The notes: generated by a model not told the origin, from the letters alone. Numbered from the stretch's first letter, positions 45,798 to 54,345 are shown. The stretch is 64,000 nucleotides of DNA from Liolophura sinensis (GCF_032854445.1 NC_088304.1:26301704-26365703); one strand, 5' to 3'. Numbers and translations: made by a program.

Positions 45798-48711
45798 TTT
45801 ACATATAACTGTGTCTATTGCTACAACAGCTGCGTGTTCAATATATAAATAAATTTGTACATATAGAGAAAAAGTTATATGGCTGAGATATTGCTGCAGT
45901 GGCATTAAGCCATAATCATTCATTCATTCATTCATTCAACCTCTGCCTACGTAGCTTGTGTAAAGTCAGCATGAAAACCCTACAATAATGTAAATATTTA
46001 GTTGTCTGCAGATTTATCTACAGTAGCTAATGGTGACATCACAGCATCATTCGCCTATATGATCCTAATGTATACAAGCCTACAAGTTTAAAACATACAT
46101 TGTATTACACGTATGCTGGGTGCATGTGCACTATTATCAGGAAAGTCCAAAGTACAAAGTAGCAGATTACAAACACTGGTGGTATAGACTCAAAGTTTGT
46201 GAGAAAATGGTGAGCATGAAAAAATATTTCTTGCCATTACATAAAGATATAATGGATTTACCGTAATAAGTTCATAACACTGGCAAATTTTGAATAGGAT
46301 GGCAGGATGACAATTATTCACCACTTGACACACATGTAAATATATTGCATTATATCCGACATAAAAAAAATTTCTAAAATGACCACATATACATGTAAGT
46401 ATTATGGTTATAATAAGTCTGCCGGATTCTTAGCATGACAGTTCTACTGATCTTAGAAAGGTACTTTGAGGTTTGTTGGGAATATCCTAGTCAAATAATG
46501 CATTAAAACATATCAACATGGCCACAGTAGCAACCAGTGACAAACAGTATACCGTTTCTATACGAAACCTGCAGTCCAAAACAGACGTCAACTCTTACCT
46601 TTAATGCATGAAAGCTGGCTAATTACTATATTTCATGTAAAGTTTTCCACTTTTCAAGTTACACACTTTGTTCGATTCTGATTGATTCAACCACATTATG
46701 GGGCCAATTAGGTGTTTTGATTAAGTTAATTTCTTAATCAGACAAACCTAACTGTTGGCAGGAAAACTATCATTGTAAGCCCTTTATGTGCTTTCTTACA
46801 TACCTAAATTTAGGTGAAATACCAAAATTACAAAAATGACTGGCTGGGGTCTTAAGAAGACTATAGTTTCAAAGTATAACCCACCCCCAACCAGACCCCC
46901 ATGAACAAGACTAAGAAGCTCTTTTTTGTCCTTTAATGTCATGATATGTCCTTCACTGCACATCAGGAAGTAAAACCCTCAGGTTTAATAAATACTTTAA
47001 GATTCATATGTATGTCAGCACACATACTTGAGCAGAAAAGCTGCTTTTTGATAACAAAAGAGGAAACTTACATGAGATCATAAACAAATCCTTCTTTGGT
47101 ACAAAGTGGATGCTCGAATGGCTGCATGGATAAACTGAAACAAGACAATGTGATACCATACAATCTTCTCTTACATTCTCAGTTCATTACCACAATGGCA
47201 ACACGTAAATCTAGTTCGAATGGCTGCATGGATAAGTTGAAACAAGACAATGTGATACCATACAATCTTCTGTTACATTCTCAGTTCATCACCACAATGG
47301 CAACACCTAAATTTAGTTGAGATAAAATGAAATATGTCAAATTCACCCAGAGTAAATGTATATATTCAAAAAATGCTAAAGCTTACTGTGAAACATCTAC
47401 ATGTTAACACAATAAGTCCTATTGCATTAATAGATGAAAGGGTATCAATTAAACAGATAACTGTGGAGAAGTCAGAGGTGTATAAATCCAATATCCAGCC
47501 GTACATGTAGAATGATCAAAAGTCAAAGTTGGACTAGATGTTAGAATCACAAACTCACCCGCAAACCAAATGATCGCTTGATAGACAGTGTCACATCACT
47601 TCTACTAGACACCATGTGTCACTGAGACACATGTAATGAATTTCCAAATGATTCATGAAATCACGTGTCGTTTGGTAAAAATTAGTCTAAACATGAAGCA
47701 GGGACTGAAGTTAATGAAACAAGTTTTTCTCTCAACTGCCATTGGACCAATACGATGTAGTAAAGTTTAAAGGTGCGGATGCAGACCCATTCTAGTCAGA
47801 CAGAAGGAGGTAGGACATGAATGAATGCAGTTGTGCACATCCCTTTAAATTCATTTATTTGCATGATTGGTGTTTTCCACTGTATTCAAGAATATTTCAC
47901 TGACAGAACAGGGCCTGCATTATGGTGGCAGCAAACCGGGTAGAGCCTGGGGGGAAACCAATGATCATCTGCAGCCTGTTGGCAGGCCTTTTATTTGTAT
48001 GACCGTGGAGGAAGCCAGTATGAGCTGGACGTACTTAGAGTGATAGTATTGGTGAGAGGCTCCTGGATCACTAAGCTAACTGCCAAGCCCACTTTTAATG
48101 AGGCTGTCACATGATCTGTAAAATTTCCTCAGGACACCTAAACTTTACCACTCCCAACAAATGATGTCTTAAATTCTTCATATGAGCATACCTGCAGCAG
48201 TCAAACGGGAGCCTTCTGAATTTGGCTGCACTGCCAGCATTCTGGGTACCTTTGTAACCCCCATAATGGTTCTTCCATTCAGTTGTGGTCAGGTATCTGT
48301 AGCAGAAAAAAACACTCTGGTTTCATTTATTTTGAACGTCTAAAGACAAACTTAATTTACAACAACCACATGATTTCGGGAGGGGAATGCAAGTAAACTG
48401 GGTTTAATGTTAACAAGTAGGAGCCAAATTCAGCGAATTCTTTCGGTGGTTAGATACGGTGGTGATTCAAAGCATCCTAAACATATTCACTGTTACATGC
48501 TATAATGAAGCTCAAAATACCACGCCAGAACAGATAGAATAACACGTGTTGTTGTTGTATCAAGACTGGACCCGTCTTCCGAACTCGTTTGACGTGCAAG
48601 CACTATATCTCCAGTGTCACTGATATTATGACGATAATTTAGTGGTTTATTGTTGGCATAATTCAGGAAAATTTCATACAGTTTGTCCTTCTGGTGCTGT
48701 TTCTTGCCCAT
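24074..48711 (-). CDS. PPIL2: PPIL2 orthologue: U-box / cyclophilin peptidyl-prolyl isomerase-like 2, 20 exons
   Basis: Whole coding span, ATG at 48711 to TAG at 24074. The 20 exons sum to 1570 nt, or 522 residues once one surplus base in exon 8 is discounted; human PPIL2 is about 520. The protein opens [11 protein letters not shown], has a U-box at roughly residues 38-110 (exons 2-6), a linker, a cyclophilin domain at roughly 278-433 (exons 12-17) with FHRSIRNFM and [12 protein letters not shown], and ends in SDFSSW like the human protein. The U-box is an E3 ubiquitin-ligase fold; in the family the protein is nuclear and spliceosome-associated. All splice phases agree except into exon 8. The cyclosporin-contact tryptophan of cyclophilin A is His here ([11 protein letters not shown]), and is already non-Trp in human PPIL2. 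Introns hold unusual minisatellites built from the gene's own splice donors. Confidence 0.95.
24256..24780. mobile_element. 525-bp TTAA-flanked inverted-repeat element in PPIL2 intron 19
   Basis: Starts AGGAGAAGAAACTTTAAAT and ends with the reverse complement of AGGAGAAGAAAATTTAAAA, flanked on both sides by TTAA (24252-24255 and 24781-24784). TTAA duplications are typical of piggyBac-type elements, but the ends do not show the usual piggyBac CCY/GGG. The only open frame (24569-24751) resembles nothing I know, so this looks like a non-autonomous element. Confidence 0.75.
25510..25652 (-). CDS. PPIL2: PPIL2 exon 19 (charged tail, [10 protein letters not shown])
   Basis: Lys/Glu-rich, probably helical stretch followed by [13 protein letters not shown], a PPIL2-specific motif. 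Acceptor TTTTCAG, donor GT|GTAAGT. Confidence 0.93.
25722..25876 (+). mobile_element. SINE family 1, in PPIL2 intron 18
   Basis: CAGCAACCTGTGGATGGTCA to ACAACACCAATCAGATAAAT; plus orientation, antisense to the gene. Confidence 0.88.
26432..26494 (-). CDS. PPIL2: PPIL2 exon 18
   Basis: Encodes [20 protein letters not shown] and Q, like human VFVDPYEEAD; acceptor TTGTAG, donor CAG|GTAATT. Confidence 0.93.
26709..26836 (-). mobile_element. SINE family 1, truncated, beside PPIL2 exon 17
   Basis: TTTATTTATTTGATTGGTGT through ACCCACGACCATCCG, ending 27 bp from exon 17. Confidence 0.88.
26863..26932 (-). CDS. PPIL2: PPIL2 exon 17 (cyclophilin C-terminus)
   Basis: Encodes [20 protein letters not shown] then KPK; acceptor TTCATCAG, donor AAA|GTAAGT. 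Confidence 0.94.
26996..27116 (-). mobile_element. SINE family 1, truncated
   Basis: GTTTTACGCCGTACTCAAGA to CACGACCATGCGCAG, in PPIL2 intron 16. Confidence 0.88.
27506..27562 (-). CDS. PPIL2: PPIL2 exon 16 (cyclophilin)
   Basis: Encodes [18 protein letters not shown] after completing Phe from exon 15; donor GGAA|GTAAG. Confidence 0.94.
27735..28310 (-). repeat. 31-bp minisatellite derived from the same exon 15 donor (about 18 copies)
   Basis: Minus-strand unit ACACCAACAAGTCAGAGCT|GTAAGTTATC with a variant GTAAGTCACC. A block of about 184 bp is itself duplicated (27826-28010 and 28010-28200). Separated from the 51-bp array by a SINE at 28427-28680. Confidence 0.88.
28427..28680 (-). mobile_element. 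SINE family 1 splitting the exon 15 minisatellite
   Basis: Diverged copy (GTTTTACCCCATGCTCAAGA) with most of the tRNA head; the two exon-15-derived arrays lie on either side. Confidence 0.85.
28684..29497 (-). repeat. 51-bp minisatellite made of exon 15 tail + donor (about 15 copies)
   Basis: Minus-strand unit begins with ACCAACAAGT(C/G)ACAGTT|GTAAGTCATC, the end of PPIL2 exon 15 and its donor, followed by a second donor-like GTGAGTCATTAAAC. It begins immediately at the exon 15 junction. Confidence 0.92.
29498..29615 (-). CDS. PPIL2: PPIL2 exon 15, founder of the 51/31-bp minisatellites
   Basis: Encodes [20 protein letters not shown] then [18 protein letters not shown]; acceptor TTCCCAG, donor CAGTT|GTAAGTCAT. 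The exon tail AACACCAACAAGTCACAGTT plus donor is repeated through 27735-29497. Confidence 0.94.
29667..29830. repeat. 82-bp tandem duplication in intron 14
   Basis: Two copies starting CAATGCCACAGT at 29667 and 29749, one mismatch noticed (CTATAG/TATATAG), so recent. Confidence 0.9.
29917..29995 (-). mobile_element. SINE family 1 fragment
   Basis: TTTATTTATTTGAATGGTGT and AGGAATATTTCACTTCATAT. Confidence 0.7.
30375..31695. repeat. 32-bp minisatellite in intron 14 (about 41 copies)
   Basis: Unit CTGACAGCCCAGTTACTGAA plus ACACTCGTAATA, with scattered 31- and 33-bp variants. On the minus strand each copy has GTGTTTCAG, acceptor-like, but no recognisable exon sequence. It starts about 320 bp downstream of exon 14. 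Confidence 0.9.
32015..32048 (-). CDS. PPIL2: PPIL2 exon 14 (34 nt, [11 protein letters not shown])
   Basis: Short exon with the cyclophilin QGGDPTGTG loop; acceptor TGTTTCAG, donor AAAG|GTATGC, phase 0 in, 1 out. Confidence 0.94.
32287..32633 (+). mobile_element. SINE family 2, full length, in PPIL2 intron 13-14 region
   Basis: Head GCGTCCGCTTCGGGACCAGT, B-box-like GGATCAATCC, body with GGATAGTGCAACGACTGGTT, 3' end TTGTTGAGTACGACGTTAAA and (CACT)n tail. It sits in intron 13. Confidence 0.88.
33442..33531 (-). CDS. PPIL2: PPIL2 exon 13 (cyclophilin active site)
   Basis: Encodes [20 protein letters not shown] then [10 protein letters not shown], carrying the catalytic Arg of FHR and the hydrophobic-pocket Phe and Met. 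Donor ATG|GTAAGT. Confidence 0.95.
33619..33835 (-). mobile_element. SINE family 1, old copy
   Basis: GTTTTACAACGTAACCACTT, GGCAACCAGCTTTATGGTCA, CTGGACTTGAACTCACAGCG; heavily diverged. Confidence 0.8.
33984..34090 (-). CDS. PPIL2: PPIL2 exon 12 (start of cyclophilin domain)
   Basis: Encodes [20 protein letters not shown] and on to NLELFSDM; acceptor GTTATAG, donor ATG|GTAAGT. Confidence 0.94.
34228..34735. repeat. 75-bp tandem repeat with higher-order structure in intron 11 (about 7 copies)
   Basis: Unit includes GAGTAAACCATGTAACTAAC, AGGGCCTGACTGTAAACCAC and TTGTCTGTATCCTGTCACT. Variants (CACTAGCC, CCACATTTAT) recur every third unit, giving a 225-bp higher-order period. The half reading CCTGACTG..GTAACTAACAG resembles the intronic half of the adjacent 99-bp unit, so this array seems to have budded from it. 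Confidence 0.85.
34800..35640 (-). repeat. 99-bp minisatellite made of exon 11 + splice donor (about 8-9 copies)
   Basis: Each unit repeats the exon 11 segment [17 protein letters not shown] (minus frame), its donor as CAG|GTGAGTGAGT, about 45 intron bases, and an acceptor-like GGCTACTCAG just before the next exon copy. Units are 90% or more alike by eye. A 302-residue open frame across the array is in a different frame from PPIL2 and is a repeat artefact. Confidence 0.92.
35641..35716 (-). CDS. PPIL2: PPIL2 exon 11, founder of the 99-bp minisatellite
   Basis: Encodes [20 protein letters not shown] then TEHEA and one base; acceptor TTGTTGTAG, donor CAG|GTAAGT. Matches the human AHYSTGKVSASFTST region. 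About 52 nt of it are amplified downstream, where donors read GTGAGT instead of GTAAGT. Confidence 0.92.
35825..36660 (-). repeat. 46-bp minisatellite seeded at the exon 10 donor (about 18 copies)
   Basis: Plus-strand unit runs CTGACTGATCCTAATTTAGG then ATGGTACTATACATATACAT and ACAGCA. On the minus strand each unit holds ATCAGTGCT|GTATGTATA, the last exon 10 bases and its donor. Each also has the inverted repeat ATCCTAATTTAGGAT. Confidence 0.88.
36665..36715 (-). CDS. PPIL2: PPIL2 exon 10, founder of the 46-bp minisatellite
   Basis: Encodes [17 protein letters not shown]; acceptor GTTCACAG, donor GCT|GTATGT. The exon end and donor (ATCAGTGCT|GTATGTATA) open each unit of the 35825-36660 array. 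Confidence 0.9.
37182..37282 (-). CDS. PPIL2: PPIL2 exon 9 (linker)
   Basis: Encodes [20 protein letters not shown] and on to DRDYKTPE; acceptor ATTTCAG, donor GAA|GTAGGT, phase 1 in, 0 out. Confidence 0.92.
37330..37560. repeat. Short tandem array in PPIL2 intron 8
   Basis: About four copies of a 43-55 bp unit containing CAGGTTATAAATACATTCAG and AGATCTTTGTAACAGACTTA. It lies just upstream (in transcription) of exon 9 and shows no exon-derived sequence. Confidence 0.75.
38424..38640 (-). mobile_element. SINE family 1
   Basis: GATTGGTGGTATACGCCGTA through GGTGGGAGACTCCTGGGTCT; PPIL2 intron 8. Confidence 0.88.
38835..38908 (-). CDS. PPIL2: PPIL2 exon 8, with a one-base frameshift
   Basis: Acceptor TTTACAG, donor GATG|GTATGT. 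The family sequence here is DPTNLDKFN; the DNA reads GATCCTACCCAATCTG, one C too many, so entry in phase 0 gives DPTQSG then a TAA stop, while the rest of the exon is open in the shifted frame ([20 protein letters not shown]). Exit phase fits exon 9. Either an assembly error in a C run or a real inactivating change. Confidence 0.88.
38995..41501 (-). repeat. 66-bp minisatellite made of exon 7 tail + splice donor (about 38 copies)
   Basis: Minus-strand unit: GTGAGTTGTATCACTGAGGT, then CTGACAGATGAG and on to CACAATACAG. It translates as [22 protein letters not shown], a close copy of the last 15 codons of PPIL2 exon 7 ([15 protein letters not shown]) plus 21 intron bases. Nearly every copy keeps CAG|GTGAGT or CAG|GTAAGT. 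The 66-bp length is 22 codons, which produces long spurious open frames on both strands. The copies next to exon 7 are 62-bp variants that read a TGA directly after the donor. Confidence 0.93.
41502..41591 (-). CDS. PPIL2: PPIL2 exon 7, founder of the 66-bp minisatellite
   Basis: Encodes [20 protein letters not shown] followed by [10 protein letters not shown]. Acceptor TTGTTACAG, donor ATACAG|GTGAGTTG, phase 0. Its last 45 nt plus donor plus about 21 intron bases recur about 38 times downstream (38995-41501). Confidence 0.92.
42186..42277 (-). CDS. PPIL2: PPIL2 exon 6 (U-box end)
   Basis: Encodes [20 protein letters not shown] and on to TGNVFSYD; acceptor ATTTCAG, donor GAT|GTAAGT. The KYHCPV and GNV-Y motifs are family hallmarks. 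Confidence 0.93.
43190..43241 (-). CDS. PPIL2: PPIL2 exon 5 (U-box)
   Basis: Encodes [17 protein letters not shown] plus one base; acceptor CTTCCAG, donor G|GTAAGT. Matches the human KLDGRSLIKLNFSKN region. Confidence 0.92.
43671..43797. repeat. 21-bp tandem repeat in intron 4
   Basis: Five to six units of AAGACATATACACACTTCAA with an intermittent ACACTTCA insertion. Confidence 0.85.
45191..45242 (-). CDS. PPIL2: PPIL2 exon 4 (U-box)
   Basis: Encodes [17 protein letters not shown] with the first base completing Met; acceptor TTTGCAG, donor GAG|GTAAGG, phase 0 out. Confidence 0.93.
45442..45515 (-). mobile_element. SINE family 1 fragment
   Basis: TTATTTATTTATATGGTTGG and AAGAATATTTCACTTATACC. 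Confidence 0.7.
45560..45945 (+). mobile_element. Probable SINE remnant split by a (TA)n microsatellite
   Basis: Ends ATATGGCTGAGATATTGCTG then TGGCATTAAGCCATAATCAT and (TCAT)n, a 3' end like those at 52190-52245. (TA)n occupies 45747-45791. Confidence 0.55.
47072..47134 (-). CDS. PPIL2: PPIL2 exon 3 (U-box core)
   Basis: Encodes [20 protein letters not shown]; acceptor TGTTTCAG, donor AT|GTAAGT. Its acceptor region is tandemly duplicated on the upstream side (47114-47317). Confidence 0.93.
47114..47317. repeat. 102-bp tandem duplication of the exon 3 acceptor region
   Basis: Copies at 47114-47215 and 47216-47317, both starting TCGAATGGCTGCATGGATAA. The first contains the working exon 3 acceptor (minus TTGTTTCAG|TTTATCC). 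The second reads TTGTTTCAACTTATCC, so its AG is lost. Confidence 0.93.
47852..48095 (-). mobile_element. SINE family 1
   Basis: TTATTTGCATGATTGGTGTT to GGTGAGAGGCTCCTGGATCA; PPIL2 intron 2. Confidence 0.85.
48192..48296 (-). CDS. PPIL2: PPIL2 exon 2 (start of U-box)
   Basis: Acceptor CTACAG, donor AG|GTATGC. Encodes the [13 protein letters not shown] to FRRLPFDCC segment, which aligns with the human stretch before and into the U-box. Confidence 0.93.
48680..48711 (-). CDS. PPIL2: PPIL2 exon 1 (start codon)
   Basis: Encodes [10 protein letters not shown] plus two bases of the next codon; donor CT|GTATGA. The MGK-QHQKDK opening is diagnostic of PPIL2. Phase 2 out matches exon 2. Confidence 0.93.
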
Positions 48712-49400
48712 GATTTGAGACCAGCACCTCTTGTTTACAAATCGTCTTCACGTTCACGATCTCTCGCGTGATTTTACGTGATGTGAAGTTTGCGAAATAC
48801 GGAAGGCGAGTTGCGCCATCAGGGCCGCGTATCGATCCTGCTGGCCCAGTCATCATGTGTGCTGTAACCGGTATATAAAGAAGGAGTAATGTCGGAAACA
48901 AAGATTTACCGATTTCAGAAATAAAGCATTGCTCCGTTGGTTTCACACCCATGTGTACTTCATGGTGTCGGGCGAGAGTGGACAGACTCTATCAAAACCG
49001 AAGCACGTCTAAACACAGTGTCTTTCTTTTCTGACTGACACCATGAGATCACCTGTATCACATTATGGGAGAGGGCTAGAGAACGGTAAATGGCCTAAAA
49101 TGTCACACAAGGAATGTAGTTTAGAGACAAATAAATACACGTGTATTCTGCTGTTATGGTGCTGAAATATATTTTGCCAGTTGAATATCATCCTACCTAG
49201 CTCTGCAGGGCTGTGATAACGTATACTGTCACAGCCCTGTCTTGTTCCATAAGTTTACCTTGAACATCTCAGTACTTTCCCTTACTGGCTTTCTGGCTTT
49301 AATATACTTTAATATACTACTGCTGGGCACCAAATAATTTGTCTGTCCGTAGATATAGTAGATAGGTATAGATGTCATTTAGAAAGTGGATTAAGTAACA

Positions 49401-49530
49401 GTATTATCGTTAATAGGGATTACACTTTCTGAATATAGCACAGATTCTAGTGCAGAAATTTTAAACTGTAAATTTCTGCTCTAGAATTTGTGCTATATTC
49501 AGAAAGTGTAATCCCTATTAACGATAATAC
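49401..49530. repeat. Near-perfect 61-bp inverted repeat (hairpin)
   Basis: Left arm 49401-49461 and right arm 49470-49530 pair at 59 of 61 positions around an 8-base loop. Arms start GTATTATCGTTAATAGGGAT. A 14-bp direct repeat CGTAGATATAGTAG lies at 49348-49361 and 49531-49544, abutting the right arm and 39 bases left of the left arm. Confidence 0.93.
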
Positions 49531-49544
49531 CGTAGATATAGTAG

Positions 49545-52500
49545 TTTCAGCTACTGGTTACAGTGTCCGTATTAAATGCAATCAGCAGAATTTTATTGTC
49601 AGCAACACCTGTTGAAAGTTAATCAGACAATCATGTGAAAACAGATGGACTACCATGTATATAACATATAGCTCCATGCTCCACCGTCAGTGTCAGGCTG
49701 ATATGTCATTTAATGCTCAGTGCAATGTATTTCAGAATGATGCGGGTTTGTAGCCTGCCGCAAGATAAAGCTTAATTAAAAAAAATAACACACTTTTGTC
49801 TTGGAAATTCCTTTCATTGTCAAGAAGTGTATATCTTCAGGAGAAAATTTACTCTGTGTCAGATTTTTTTGTATGAAAATTTTACTGATGTGAACAACAA
49901 GTTTATCTGAACCCTAATCGCCTCCTTGGATGCCGAACACTTGTCCGGGTCACAGAGCTAACCTTAATTTTATTTGTAATATACGATGAGGCCACGGGTG
50001 AACGCTATAGCATGGGCTGAGATAAGTTGTTTTGCCTTCCTTTTGCCTTCCTTTTAAATTTTGGCCGTTTGTCTTTGTTGCATACAAGGGATGACTTTTT
50101 TCTGTTTTCTTTTATAAAATACAGTAAAATTATTGAAACGCCGTGTTTAAGCCTCTGACGTCCGCGATAACTAGGCCAGCACTGCTCTTATCTTAAAAGC
50201 CACCGCCACAAAAGTGAAGCATAGAATTCAGCGACCGTCGAATGTCCACATCAGCCTTAGTGGTGCTGGGATTTATTTCCATTTATTTCAGAATTGAGCC
50301 TGAATCTAGTTGTACAACAATCCTATTGTAATTTTGTAAATATTTAATAGGAGTCAAACTCACTAGCACAACGCCTCCGGAGGCTACGACCTGAGGAACA
50401 CCTCGGCCGTGCATCTATCTGCCGACTACTTAAAATGTAAATGATATAGCAGGCTTACTGTATCAACAGTTCAAGCAGTGGAAGAAATATCGTTCCAGTA
50501 TATATCCACCTGCCACTTTTATCTGACATAGGCTACTTCTCTGACTATCATACGGATAATAACTTCGACGTTAGGGAACTAGAGTAAACGTGACGTCACC
50601 ATGCTGTCGATAATGGAGACACTCTGACGCTGTGTCAATACGAAGTTTCACTAAATTTTTCTGGGTTGAAAAAAAATCTAATATAATATTTAATGCGGGT
50701 TTAAGGTAATTATAATGGTAGTCTTTCAGTGGATAGAAACATTAGTCAGGTGCTGTCTTTCACTTTAACGACAAAAGTTTTTTCCAGTATTTCTTAAGAC
50801 TACGCACGATTTGAACTCCTAACCGCTGTTTTACCTTGACCTGTTTCGATTTTACACAACTTGCAGTCGATATCGAAGTGTTTGTGGATATATATTTTAC
50901 ATTCACCTTATGAACTGTAACTTTGCATGGCATGAGTTTACTAGGAAAACATCGAATAAATATTTGCTGTTCATTGAATCTTTTTTCCCCCAACTACAAC
51001 ACGTGTTGTTTCGACAAAGGTTTAGCCCAGGCTGTATAGGTTCCTGCATGTATCGGTAATGTTTGTTTTCATGAAACACATAAATGTTCTTTGCTCTAGT
51101 CTTCCTGTAGAAGTAAACTTTCAAAAAAGTATCTTTTATTTCAAGTTATTCTTATGGGCTTGATTGTAATGCCGTTTGTTTAATTATTACATCAACCTCT
51201 CTTGCCAGCGTAGTTCGAGGTGATGTTTTACCTTTTCAAAGAATTGATACTCTATGGTCTATACCGGTATAGTAATTTACCTGTTTGGTTACTTGTTTTG
51301 TTTTAATTTACTTGTACATATGTGTTTAGATGTTTTCTGAAAGTTTGCTTAAATTGGATTGCCATCATCATTTTTTCGGTTTTTATTCAATAATTTTTCT
51401 GCATCTAATTGCTTTAATAATAGTAACTTTCAGCATTGCACATATTATAATGTGTATGTGTACAATGTACATAGCTCATCCTTATCACTATTATTTTACA
51501 GGTGAACGTTTTAGGAGACCTAGGGGGAAGGACCATGGATGAATACACAAAGCAAACACTGAGCCACACTGCTTCAACAAATTTGTGCGCTAAGCTCAAC
51601 AATAGTGTAATCAACTTGTTTATATATAAATAAATCCAAGTCAAGAAATTTTACAGAAGATGTTTTTAACTTTTGTTATTCAGTGTCTTTGCAGGATCAA
51701 TAAAGAACAATCCACAGTCTGTACCAAACTTGACATTGAAAGGAGAGTTACACAAAATGGCTGATAGGGGGACGAGACTGAGATGGAAACAGGGCAAAAT
51801 GTGCTGAAAAGTGAACACATTCAGCTGATGCACCCAGTCAGGGATTGAACTGGGGACCTAAAGAGTCTTCCATTAAACATAGTGCATTCCTATTGCCAAT
51901 TTTTAGGTTGGAATTTAAATTTCAAATAAAAAACTTTTTATTTTTATCTGTGAAATTCTGGTTTATTTATTGGTTTGATTTCTGTATATTGGGGTACGCC
52001 ATTTTCTGATTATCGTAGATGTACCCAAATATTAAGTATCAGTGATGCATGTTTCTTAAAGTGTCAATACAGTTTTGCCACTAGGGAACTGAATTCCTAA
52101 GAACGGATTTATAGTTAATGTTAAACAGGAATAAGAGCTGGATTATTTTGTGTACAGGTATATAGGTTCTTCTGTGATCAATCCTCCACGATATATGGCT
52201 GAAATATGCCAGAGTTGTGAAACACTAATGCAGTTATTCATTCATTCCCGTGATTATTATTTTGGTTCCTTCGACTATCATTATTGCAGCTGCACGTATA
52301 AGTGTTAATATTTCAAGGTTGCCGCAACATGGCTGAAATATCGCCAGGAAAAGGTAAATTTGTTCATACTGTGCATTCATGGTTGGAAGCTTGAACAAAA
52401 TCTCGTTCATATTGACAAACAACCTAGAAAAACTCCACATACCGCCCAAGCGATGCCCATATTCAACCTATCTGAGACACACAGACACCCTACATGGGCC

Positions 52501-53093
52501 CCACCAAGTGACCCCATGTAAGCCCCAAATTCACTCCACTTAGGAACACTGGTCCCGTACCAGTCCGGACATTAATTCTTACGGGCCTGGCCTGTAACGG
52601 ACAGCCGGGGAGGCGGGTTATCCGCTTGCCCGGGTTAACAAGACAAGCAGTGATACAATAATGGTAAAGTTCGCTTACATGTGATTTCCGCCAAGAAATG
52701 ATACAGTATTATAACATTTATTTGATGGAGGGATAGTCAATTCAAAAGTTCAGCTGACACAGAAATAAAATTTTTTTACAAAGTATTCGCTACTATAAAT
52801 CGGAATCATCCCACGTAAAAGTGGCAAGTAACATTTCCAATTTTATAAGATGCGTCAGCCCATTTAACAGCTTCCATTTGTCTCTATCAATATTTATGCA
52901 CAAAACGAACTTTTCAGACTTTCTTGCACGGGAACCCAGAAAACTTCTAAGATTAGGACTGCTGACTTAAACGACGACGGGAGAAAAGATGGTCTTCAGG
53001 ATGTCGCTATTTTCTTTAAAATATGTTAAGTAGGAGAAAAGATTTTCAATACTTTCTCGTATGTTTTATAGAAAGATATCTCACTTGAAATCA
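49545..53093. other. No gene recognised upstream of PPIL2
   Basis: Scattered short frames only. A tRNA-like B box (minus GTTCAATCCC, near 51850) suggests an old SINE. Confidence 0.4.
52185..52250 (+). mobile_element. SINE 3' end fragment
   Basis: CACGATATATGGCTGAAATA followed by (TTCA)n, same ending as the element near 45870. Confidence 0.45.
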
Positions 53094-53570
53094 CTACAAG
53101 AACGGGTAACATTGAGTGATGTATCTGATTGCTTTTTCAAGCCATGCAAATTTCTTCATTAACATATACCATGGCGTTTGGTTTCCTCCACCTATAAAAA
53201 TTAATGCTCTCAGATAAGTGAATAATTCTTGAATATTCGTGAAGCGGCGTAAAAAAAAAAAACAGACAATCACATAAATCAAATAGGTACAATGGTGGTC
53301 GGTTTTTCCCTGGAGGAAACTGGTATTTCCTCGCGAAACACCGGCCGTCAATAAGTCACTACAGCAAACTTTAACACCTCTAACGAATATCTTGGTGAGA
53401 AACAAGTGATCTTCAACGAACTTAAAATTACGCATCTGACCACTTATTGTCACTAACACTGGAACTGAGGAGAATCGAAATATCCCCAGTCCAATGCACG
53501 AATTGAATCCGTTTCTCCATCGAGTCTCCCATTGATTTCTGCGATGAAGAATCGTCATGAAATAAGGCAT
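53094..53570 (-). other. 158-codon open frame of unknown status
   Basis: Contains FRFSSVPVLVTISG and MRNFKFVEDHLFLTKIFVRG then VKVCC. The F-K-V-D-L spacing and CC recall the front half of a PAN/apple domain, and it lies just 3' of the PAN-like gene. No convincing splice sites or start; may be a relic exon or chance. Confidence 0.2.
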
Positions 53571-53860
53571 TTTTTAATGAACAAAATCTAGACTGAGGTT
53601 AAAATGCATATAGATCAATGATATTATTAACTCAATGTGTGTTAATCAACAATTAAATAAATAAATAAATAAATAAATGTTACATCAGAAAATCTGTTGC
53701 CTGAGTGATGTTATACAGAATGTATTCTGTTATTATAACACAAAATTCTGTCATATTAAACATAATATCCTGTTAATCTAAAAGAAACTATACACTGAAT
53801 TAATAGAATATGTGTTATATTTAACAAAACAATCTGCTGCAACAGCAGAATGCATTGTAT

Positions 53861-54005
53861 TTATTTATTTATTTGATTGGTGTTTTACGCCGTACTCAAG
53901 AATATTTCACATATACGACGGCGACCAGCATTATGGTGGGAGGAAACCGGGCAGAGCCCGGGGGAAACCCACGACCATACGTAGGTTGCTGGCAGACCTT
54001 CCCAC
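53861..54005 (-). mobile_element. SINE family 1, truncated
   Basis: GTTTTACGCCGTACTCAAGA to AGGTTGCTGGCAGACCTTCC, little diverged. Confidence 0.9.
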
Positions 54006-54124
54006 TTCCGAATTAATTCTAGCATCGCTTTCTGTGAATGTACATGGATGTGTATCAGCGAGATTGTACCCAAGTTATATATTGTGATATATAGACATTT
54101 GTCAGGGTAAAATTGGAATCAGTT

Positions 54125-54345
54125 TCACGTCGCAACGATTTCCCATGTGTCCCATGCTGTATTCTTCACGCCGCTAAGTTGATATTTCTTGTCTGCAAAC
54201 CCACGACATTGTCCTGTTTGCGTGTTGTAGTTGAAAACCCGGCATGGGTCCTGACAGTATCGCGAACACATGGTACTTGCATACGTTTTCTTCTCGAACA
54301 GGGGTTGATCTACAATCAGGAAATCCCCGATTGCAATCCTGGAAA
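54125..54345 (-). CDS. PAN/apple-like terminal exon
   Basis: Acceptor CGTTCAG, 72 residues and TGA. Cysteines at MCSRYC, DPC and QCRGF; acts as the C-terminal module. A decayed relative lies at 59020-59206. Confidence 0.55.
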
